Shown here: positions 14,886 through 20,483 of the stretch, piece after piece | Position numbering within the stretch: the first letter of the stretch is position 1 | How the letters are laid out: each line of letters begins with the position of its first letter | Notes under the pieces: model-generated | Databases searched by the model: none | What the model was told of the DNA's origin: nothing | What the model saw: only the letters and a program-made list of their open reading frames with translations | Assembly: GCA_035254305.1 (NCBI GenBank) | Contig: DATFAS010000234.1 | Location: 1 to 20,483 of the forward strand | Source: DATFAS01 sp035254305 | Lineage (GTDB): Bacteria; Bacillota; Bacilli; Aneurinibacillales; RAOX-1 | DNA length: 20,483 bases | Reading direction: 5' to 3' | Program-made: the position numbers and the translations under genes

Positions 14886-15281
14886 ATGGGCGTAAAAATG
14901 TTTGGAATTTACATGTTGCTTTTCATTGTTTATGCCTTTACGAAGCTCACATCAGCTGGAATTCAAGTGGATGAGAGTAAATCCATTTTAAATTCGTTAG
15001 CCTTAGCAGCTGAGGCAGGCGCAACAAAATGGGATAAGCAGGCCACAGCTGAAGCTGGCATGATTGTCATCGATGAGGCTGGCGCGGAAGCCAAAGCTCA
15101 AGAATCTTTCTTCCAGAATACGCATGGGATGCCGGTGGATCCCTCTAAATTTTTAGTAGAAGTAGTTAATAACGCACCTGTGACGTTGGCAGTAAATGGG
15201 GAAGCCCTCCATTTTGAATCCAACGGAATCATTGTAAAATATGATCACTTTACTCAAATTGCCGAAGCAGACGATCGATAA
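14886..15281 (+). CDS. TadE-like single-span pseudopilin candidate 2
   Basis: This 131-residue protein has an N-terminal hydrophobic segment (about 5-18, MFGIYMLLFIVYAF), then a helical stretch with alternating Ala (SLALAAEAGATKWDKQATAEAG), and a C-terminal beta-rich region. The Ala-rich helix after the span is typical of TadE-type minor pilins, which keep a long N-terminal helix. The likely ribosome binding site is GGAAGG in the end of the previous gene; a second in-frame ATG at 14898 would shorten the product by four residues. It probably forms part of the pilus or its tip with the preceding gene product. Confidence 0.62.
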   Translation: MGVKMFGIYMLLFIVYAFTKLTSAGIQVDESKSILNSLALAAEAGATKWDKQATAEAGMIVIDEAGAEAKAQESFFQNTHGMPVDPSKFLVEVVNNAPVTLAVNGEALHFESNGIIVKYDHFTQIAEADDR

Positions 15282-15310
15282 AACACCCTATTTTGAAAGG
15301 ATGAAAAAAT

Positions 15311-15439
15311 ATGTTGAAAAATCAAGATTCACAAATCAAAAAATCACTAGGATTGAAAGAAATTCTTGTATTTGGATTAGCTTTTGTGGCTGGATACGTG
15401 GCATCCATTGCTGTTACTGTTTTTACAAGGGGTTTATAA
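15311..15439 (+). CDS. Small single-span membrane peptide (42 residues), hypothetical
   Basis: An ATG at 15311, ten bases after GAAAGG (15295-15300), opens a 42-codon frame. Its TAA overlaps the ATG of the next gene (ATAATG at 15436-15441), a tight coupling that argues for real translation. The product has a charged first half (MLKNQDSQIKKSLGLKE) and one hydrophobic span (about 18-36, ILVFGLAFVAGYVASIAVTV). It resembles no family I know. An ATG at 15301 in another frame would extend the downstream gene instead, but that product would lack a membrane or signal sequence at its start and is rejected. Confidence 0.6.
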   Translation: MLKNQDSQIKKSLGLKEILVFGLAFVAGYVASIAVTVFTRGL

Positions 15440-16122
15440 TGAAACGAATCGGGCTATGGACGACAACATTTGTCGTCCTTTTCTCTATATTAGGATGTCA
15501 GACATCCCCTTCCATGGTTTCCTATCAGGCAGACGATTCTCCAAACCCCATCGTCAATCAGGAAAAGGAAACCATAAAAAAAGAGATCCATAAGATGAAT
15601 AAAGAACCCTATCGGATTGTCGATATCACCTATCCATCTATTCGTGTAATGAATTTGGATAGTGGCTTAAGCCAAATTCGGGCGGATGTGGTAATGGAGA
15701 AAAACGGCCATTACGATTGGATGAGAGTAGAATATGAGCTGGAAAAGGATCATATTCTCTCCCAACATCGTATTCCGATTGATTATTACGAGGATATCCA
15801 CCCTACCCATACGTTACCTGATCAGGCAAAGGATGCCCTTGTTGCGGCTATGGCCTCCTTAAAAACAGAGGATCGTTCTTGGTTTGGGATCGATAAGCAG
15901 GACCACCAGCTATTAAGCAAGGGTATCGAAGATATCCAGGTAGAAAAAGTGGAACCTATGGGTGAAAGTGAGGATAAACAGAGGGTTCTTTCTCGTGTTA
16001 CGGTGGAGGTCAAAAGCTATCAACACGTTAATAAAGGAGAATACTTGATTTTCCTACGGAATTACGAAAGTAAAAAGTGGCAAATTGAAGATATTCAACG
16101 GATAGGGAGTCCACAAGAATGA
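15439..16122 (+). CDS. Predicted lipoprotein, function unknown
   Basis: This 227-residue protein begins with a lipoprotein signal peptide (residues 1-19, lipobox ILGC with C20), so it should be lipid-anchored on the outer face of the membrane. The remaining 200 residues are charged and mixed helix/strand, without a domain I recognise. The frame is open much further upstream (to 15241), but the start at 15439 has AAGGGG (15427-15432) and begins the signal peptide exactly. It overlaps the preceding membrane-peptide gene by one base and the next exported-protein gene by four (ATGA). Its place after the minor pilin genes suggests an envelope role in the same apparatus, by context only. Confidence 0.78.
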   Translation: MKRIGLWTTTFVVLFSILGCQTSPSMVSYQADDSPNPIVNQEKETIKKEIHKMNKEPYRIVDITYPSIRVMNLDSGLSQIRADVVMEKNGHYDWMRVEYELEKDHILSQHRIPIDYYEDIHPTHTLPDQAKDALVAAMASLKTEDRSWFGIDKQDHQLLSKGIEDIQVEKVEPMGESEDKQRVLSRVTVEVKSYQHVNKGEYLIFLRNYESKKWQIEDIQRIGSPQE

Positions 16123-17711
16123 AAAAATGGACTCTCTTTTTCTGTCTAGTAGGATGTCTCCTATCCAATCAATTATTATGCTATGGCCAAACTGGGGATA
16201 CGTTAGTAGACGAAAAGTTTTCTTCCCAATCCTCTATAAATTTGACCAAAACCACAGCCGTTGTAGATACCAGTAAACAGGAGGTACGACTTCCAGAAGT
16301 TAATGGAGCACAGTCCGTATCCACCAATCTAAACGGAACCATCACGATCAACAACGGAGAAGTTGATTTTTTTCAGGATGATGGGAATGGGCATCTTGTG
16401 AAAAACACCGAATTATCCCATTCCATTTCAAGCAACCCCATTGCAGCAGCTCTGACAGATGGGGGATACGACCATTACATTCTTTCTTCGGATGGTAAAG
16501 TATCTAAGTATCTCTACGCCGGGGGTTCTTGGACTCAGGATCCTGCTTATCAACTGAGTGGGTTTACGTCCGCCATTTCCATTGCCCAATCGCAAAACTC
16601 ACTTTTTGTCTTGGACAATCATCAGGTCCGCGTGTTTAAACCGACAAATAGCGGAGTGATTGAGATTCCAGCACTGGATATTATGTTGAATAATATTGAA
16701 AATCCATTGCAAATTAGCACCATGGGCGAAGACCTGGTTGTTCGAGATGACAAGGAAAATATTCACTATTATCGATTGGGCACTATGTACAACGAGGATC
16801 CTTCCATGGCTGTCATGGGAGCAGGAACGGTGATGGATGCTCACAGTGGAAATTTATTGACCATGAAATCCGGTAATTTCCAAGAATATCAATCGACAGG
16901 ATCGAATTTTATCCAAAACGCTTACGTCTCATTTACAGATAGCAATGCCTTTAGCTTGGCTGGCAATACAGATGGATCTGTGATGGTCCGAGATAATACC
17001 ACCTTAAAAAAGTATGTCTTAAATGGGAATGCCATGGAGTTATCTGCTCAATATAATGGATTAGCCTCCTTTTCAACAATCTATTTACAGCCACGAGATA
17101 TGGAAACGAAAGAATATACGTGGGCTACTCCAACCAGTCGAATACAAGTGAACCCAACTGAAGTTCTTCCACCAGGTACAAGCATTGATCTTTCGGTAAG
17201 TGGAGATCATGGATCCACCTTTCTCCCGGTTGATGCTACTGGGTATGTTAGTTTTTCAAGTCCCATTACGAGTTTAATCATTCATGCGGTTTTAAAGACG
17301 AGTGATACAACACAAACGCCTTTGTTAAAAGAGTTGCAAGTCATTGATACAACCTTGTCCATTACGGATTTTGAGACGACACGCATTGTCCGGGACCCAG
17401 GAGGAAATCCACCTCTTCCGACTCCCCTTCCTTGTCGTGTGGTAGGTGGGTACAACTTTGATATGTTAGTGAATGCTCCTGGAGCTACACAAGTCACCGT
17501 AAATTTTAGCAATGGAGAAACGGTTATTCTTAGTCAAAGTGGATCCACCTTTACCGGATCTCACTTTTTCCCACAGGATGCGACCGGCTCATTTGATGTA
17601 ACCGTCATTGCCAAAGACGGAACCGGTAATCAAGTACAGAGAGTGTTACCTGCACAATATATGATCACTACGAACATTATGTCAAAAGCCGTCATTTATG
17701 ATATCAAGTAA
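16119..17711 (+). CDS. Large exported beta-rich protein, possible propeller plus Ig-like domains
   Basis: This 530-residue protein has a signal sequence (about residues 1-23). Cleavage could follow CYG at 23, or C13 in LVGC could be a lipid-modified cysteine with an unusually short h-region. Residues about 60-335 have repeated strand-turn units with Gly/Asp/Asn turns (ITINNGEVDFF, YILSSDGKVSKYL, SLFVLDNHQVRVFK, DLVVRDDKENIHYY, GSVMVRDNTTLKKY), which suggests a beta-propeller. Two beta-sandwich-like segments follow (about 345-415 and 440-520), both containing GSTF and DATG. It has no sortase signal or C-terminal membrane span. An exported adhesin or pilus-tip component is plausible from context but unproven. 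It starts within the stop of the lipoprotein gene. Confidence 0.78.
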   Translation: MKKWTLFFCLVGCLLSNQLLCYGQTGDTLVDEKFSSQSSINLTKTTAVVDTSKQEVRLPEVNGAQSVSTNLNGTITINNGEVDFFQDDGNGHLVKNTELSHSISSNPIAAALTDGGYDHYILSSDGKVSKYLYAGGSWTQDPAYQLSGFTSAISIAQSQNSLFVLDNHQVRVFKPTNSGVIEIPALDIMLNNIENPLQISTMGEDLVVRDDKENIHYYRLGTMYNEDPSMAVMGAGTVMDAHSGNLLTMKSGNFQEYQSTGSNFIQNAYVSFTDSNAFSLAGNTDGSVMVRDNTTLKKYVLNGNAMELSAQYNGLASFSTIYLQPRDMETKEYTWATPTSRIQVNPTEVLPPGTSIDLSVSGDHGSTFLPVDATGYVSFSSPITSLIIHAVLKTSDTTQTPLLKELQVIDTTLSITDFETTRIVRDPGGNPPLPTPLPCRVVGGYNFDMLVNAPGATQVTVNFSNGETVILSQSGSTFTGSHFFPQDATGSFDVTVIAKDGTGNQVQRVLPAQYMITTNIMSKAVIYDIK

Positions 17712-17724
17712 GAAAGGAGTACCT

Positions 17725-19800
17725 ATGTCCATTTTAATTTTAACGGAAAAACCATCCGTGGCTCGTTCGATTGCAAATGCACTAGGAAAACCAGAAAAAG
17801 GTGATGGATACCTGAAGGTCAATCAGTATATCATCACCTGGGCAGTTGGCCACCTGGTTTCCTTGGCTCAACCGGAGGCTTATCATCCGGAATGGAAAAC
17901 CTGGCGTATGGATCAACTACCTATGATCCCGCCAGATTTAAAGTTAATCATTAATCGACGAACCTCTAAACAATTTCAAGTGGTGAAGGAATTGTTGCTC
18001 GATCCTAATATTGAAAAGGTGATTTTTGCAACTGATGCTGGCCCTGAAGGGGAGTTAATTGCTCGATGGATTTATGAAAAATGTCATGCCAAGAAGCTCA
18101 TTGAACGTTTATGGATTTCCTCCTTAACAAAAGAGGCCATCTTAACCGGTATGAAAAATTTACAACCGTCTGCAGAGTATGATCGATTATTCCAATCAGC
18201 TGCAGCTCGTGCACGGGCAGACTGGATTGTTGGGCTCAATGCAACAAGGGCTGTCACCTGTGCAGTCCGTACACTAGATTCTAGCTCAACAACCTATACG
18301 GTAGGGCGTGTTCAAACACCAACACTTAAATTAGTAGTGGATCGAGATCGTGAAATCCAGGATTTTAAATCTGAAACGTATTTTGAAGTAACAGGTACCT
18401 TTCAGGATCAAGAAGGAGAGAGGTATGTAGGGAAATGGGTAGATTCCAATAACGGAAGCTATCGAATCCATCAAAAAGAATACGCAGAGAAAATCGTAGA
18501 AGACACACTCAAAAAAATGACAGAAGAAATAACATTGGTGGAGGAAACGGTTTCTATTCCCCCACCTACTCTCCTTTCTCTATCTTTATTGCAACAACAG
18601 GCCAGCCAACGATTTCATCTGACGGTTGCGGAGGTCACTGATTTATCCCAGGAGCTGTACGAGCAAGGATTGATTACGTATCCCCGAACAGCAGATTGTT
18701 TAGTTACGCCAGATGTGGCTGCATGTTTTCCGTCCATCCTTACGGATCTAAAACGACAAGGTTACGAGGATATCATGCCTCCTTCTGTTCCGTCCCTGCA
18801 AAGCAATGATCGATATGTAGGCGAGGTAACAGATCACCATGCCATTATCCCAACAGGAAGATCCGGGAAAGTGCATGGTAAGTTAGCCGATATCTACGAC
18901 CACATTGTTCGAACCTTTGTAGCGGCCCATCACTCCTGCGGCACCGACCTGAAGCGAGAAATGACAACCTGGGTGAATAGGCATCCGTTTCTCACACGAG
19001 AAACCATCACAATTGATCTCGGATGGCGAAAAGTATGGGGACACCATCAAACAGCCAATTCCATAAGGGAATTTAAGGCTCCCGTAACATGTAGGGATGT
19101 TCAAATTAACGAGCAGGAAACGATGCCCCCTTCCCGTTACACCGAGGCATCTCTCCTTAAACAAATGGAGAAATATCATCTGGGTACCCCGGCCACGCGA
19201 TCCGGGACGATTGAAAAATTAAAACAGCAGCAATACATCCTGTTGGACCAACAATCTTTATCTGCATCTCCCAAGGCTTTTTTCCTAATGGATCAACTGC
19301 AAGACTCTCCCCTCGTCTCGATTTCCTTAACAGCCGAGTGGGAAAAAAAGCTGGAGCTCATTCAAAATGGGGAGCTATCTATTCGAGATTTCAATTGGGA
19401 AGTAAATCAACTCATAACAACGATCATTGATCAGGTAAAGCAAGGTAACAAACCAAAGGATATAGCTAAAAAAGGAAAAGTGATCGGAAAATGCCCTTGT
19501 TGTGATCCAGGAACGGTGATTAAGAAGGAGATGGGATCCGAAAAATGGCTATATGGTTGTAACCAATATCCTGGGTGTCACTTTTTTGTTTCCGGAGAAA
19601 TTGGCGGGCAGAGGATGGAAGATGAAGATATAACTCGGTTGCTTACCAAAGGAAGGACCAAGCAGAAAGAGTTCTATTTTAAAAACAAGGTCACTCCAAC
19701 AACCGCCTGTTTAACCCTGAATACAGATGGAAGCACAGCCTTTGATTTTTCTGGTAGCTTGTTAACGAAAGTAAAGAAATTTCTTTTAGGATCTCGTTGA
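17725..19800 (+). CDS. topB: DNA topoisomerase III (type IA)
   Basis: This 691-residue enzyme passes single strands through transient breaks and is often carried on Gram-positive conjugative plasmids, where it helps resolve replication or transfer intermediates. The Toprim domain starts at once (ILTEKPSVARSIANALGK) and includes ATDAGPEGELI. Further topoisomerase IA motifs are RARADWIVGLNATRA, VGRVQTPTL, the active-site region ITYPRTADC with predicted catalytic Y319, and DHHAIIPTG near residue 370. The C-terminus carries a four-cysteine zinc ribbon (CPCC, then GCNQYPGC) at about 591-622. The ATG at 17725 follows AGAAAGGAGT (17711-17720) and starts precisely at the Toprim fold; in-frame starts upstream lie inside the previous gene and are rejected. 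Confidence 0.94.
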   Translation: MSILILTEKPSVARSIANALGKPEKGDGYLKVNQYIITWAVGHLVSLAQPEAYHPEWKTWRMDQLPMIPPDLKLIINRRTSKQFQVVKELLLDPNIEKVIFATDAGPEGELIARWIYEKCHAKKLIERLWISSLTKEAILTGMKNLQPSAEYDRLFQSAAARARADWIVGLNATRAVTCAVRTLDSSSTTYTVGRVQTPTLKLVVDRDREIQDFKSETYFEVTGTFQDQEGERYVGKWVDSNNGSYRIHQKEYAEKIVEDTLKKMTEEITLVEETVSIPPPTLLSLSLLQQQASQRFHLTVAEVTDLSQELYEQGLITYPRTADCLVTPDVAACFPSILTDLKRQGYEDIMPPSVPSLQSNDRYVGEVTDHHAIIPTGRSGKVHGKLADIYDHIVRTFVAAHHSCGTDLKREMTTWVNRHPFLTRETITIDLGWRKVWGHHQTANSIREFKAPVTCRDVQINEQETMPPSRYTEASLLKQMEKYHLGTPATRSGTIEKLKQQQYILLDQQSLSASPKAFFLMDQLQDSPLVSISLTAEWEKKLELIQNGELSIRDFNWEVNQLITTIIDQVKQGNKPKDIAKKGKVIGKCPCCDPGTVIKKEMGSEKWLYGCNQYPGCHFFVSGEIGGQRMEDEDITRLLTKGRTKQKEFYFKNKVTPTTACLTLNTDGSTAFDFSGSLLTKVKKFLLGSR

Positions 19801-19808
19801 GGTGAAAG

Positions 19809-20006
19809 ATGGAAGAAAATAAAACGATTCAATCAAATCCGGAATTACCACAAGAGGGAGGGCACGATTTCAGCCTTCCCTTTCTCATTCTTATTTTAGT
19901 ATCTGCAGTAGCCTTTACTCATCCGGAAAAATTCAGTTGGCTATGGCCATATGTTGAGGGATTGAAAGAATTATCGAAATCTCTTTATCAGTACCTATTT
20001 CATTAA
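19809..20006 (+). CDS. Small single-span membrane protein, hypothetical
   Basis: This 65-residue protein has a polar N-terminus (MEENKTIQSNPELPQEGG), one hydrophobic span (about residues 23-37, LPFLILILVSAVAFT) and a C-terminal amphipathic part rich in aromatics. I recognise no family. The start uses GAGGTGA overlapping the topoisomerase stop, with 8 bases between the genes. The stop overlaps the ribosome binding site TAAGGAGGG of the next gene. Operon position and start signal make it very likely to be translated. Confidence 0.7.
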   Translation: MEENKTIQSNPELPQEGGHDFSLPFLILILVSAVAFTHPEKFSWLWPYVEGLKELSKSLYQYLFH

Positions 20007-20018
20007 GGAGGGACAGAA

Positions 20019-20483
20019 TTGAGAGGAACTACACATACGATTATTAGCGCCTTAGGAGGCTTGGAGCTCGGATTGATAACCCATGCCGATCCATTGCCTA
20101 TGGCATCGGGAATTGTATTGGCTGCATTAGCAGGTAAAATCGTGGACATCGATGAGCCAAACTCTTCGATTAGTCGAACCATATCCCCACCTGCAGGGAT
20201 ATTACGCATTGCTTTTTTCTTGATTGCTGCTTGTGTAGGATACTACCTTTACACGCATCCAGGGATTAATGAGAGTTATTTAATTATTGGGTATGTTGTA
20301 TGTGGATTAATTGGATGTTTAAGTTTAATGGGTGGTGATGGGCTCTTTCGTAGGATTGGGATCTCTCTATTTACTCTAACCATTTCCTATTTCGTTTGGA
20401 AACAAGGTTATTCCATCCCTTACGTTACTCCCGGAATTGTATTCGCCGTAATCGCATGGCTCCCTCACCGGTGGGCTGTTCAT
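20019..20483 (+). CDS. YdjM/DUF457-like membrane-bound predicted metal-dependent hydrolase, partial at the right edge
   Basis: A TTG start after TAAGGAGGG (20004-20012) opens a frame that stays open to the end of the window (155 codons). The N-terminus MRGTTHTIISALGG with H6 and, further on, VDIDEPNS (D43, D45 and S49) matches the DUF457/YdjM family of polytopic membrane proteins, predicted to bind metal through these His and Asp residues. Membrane segments lie at about 62-80, 87-103, 110-127 and 133-150. The cellular role of this family is poorly defined; E. coli YdjM is LexA-regulated. The 3' part is missing. No competing ATG has a comparable ribosome binding site. Confidence 0.72.
   Translation, partial: MRGTTHTIISALGGLELGLITHADPLPMASGIVLAALAGKIVDIDEPNSSISRTISPPAGILRIAFFLIAACVGYYLYTHPGINESYLIIGYVVCGLIGCLSLMGGDGLFRRIGISLFTLTISYFVWKQGYSIPYVTPGIVFAVIAWLPHRWAVH

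Noticed and set aside
15241..15438. A 66-codon in-frame extension upstream of the lipoprotein start
   Set aside because: It would bury the signal peptide and lipobox in the middle of the protein, overlaps the end of the TadE-like gene, and lacks a good ribosome binding site; the start at 15439 has one.
1..20483. CRISPR arrays, tRNA or rRNA genes, insertion sequences, origin of transfer
   Set aside because: No regularly spaced repeats, no cloverleaf or rRNA sequence, no transposase and no relaxase-linked inverted repeats were seen by reading.

Overview
The window looks like accessory DNA from a Gram-positive bacterium of the Bacillota, most likely Bacillales: the tail half of a conjugation region on a plasmid or an integrative element. 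The evidence is strong AAGGAGG-type ribosome binding sites, frequent TTG/GTG starts, AT-leaning sequence, a Tcp/Con-type transfer system of the kind found in pCW3 and ICEBs1, and no outer-membrane components (no secretin, no VirB7/9/10). I cannot name the genus. Every gene I can support is on the + strand, mostly with overlapping or nearly abutting ends, as expected for one very long transcription unit. No promoter was recognised.

Positions 1-7263 hold a Gram-positive type IV secretion channel. In order: the end of a gene that may be tcpC-like; a TcpD-like small membrane protein; a TcpE/ConD-like membrane protein; a VirB4-family ATPase (TcpF/ConE); a VirB6-like polytopic protein (TcpH/ConG); an unrecognised anchored protein; and a two-domain cell-wall hydrolase in the CwlT/TcpG role. 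A hairpin cluster including a terminator precedes the hydrolase.

Positions 7282-15281 hold a Tad/Flp-like pilus machine. In order: two CpaE-like ATPases separated by an intrinsic terminator; a tiny membrane peptide; a CpaB/SAF-domain protein; a third CpaE-like protein; a TadA/CpaF secretion ATPase; TadB- and TadC-like membrane platforms; a 48-residue pilin candidate; and two TadE-like single-span proteins. No prepilin peptidase is visible. The three CpaE-like proteins have intact, half-lost and fully lost P-loop lysines.

Positions 15311-17711 encode a short membrane peptide, a lipoprotein and a large exported beta-rich protein that could be a surface or tip component. Positions 17725-19800 encode a type IA topoisomerase III. 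The window ends with a 65-residue membrane protein and the start of a YdjM/DUF457-like membrane protein that runs off the edge.

Taken together, the locus seems to combine a conjugation channel, a wall-opening enzyme and a diverged pilus in one operon. The relaxase, coupling protein and origin of transfer are not here and should lie outside the window. Terminators that sit inside this operon just ahead of genes, with no promoter seen after them, raise the possibility of processive antitermination.
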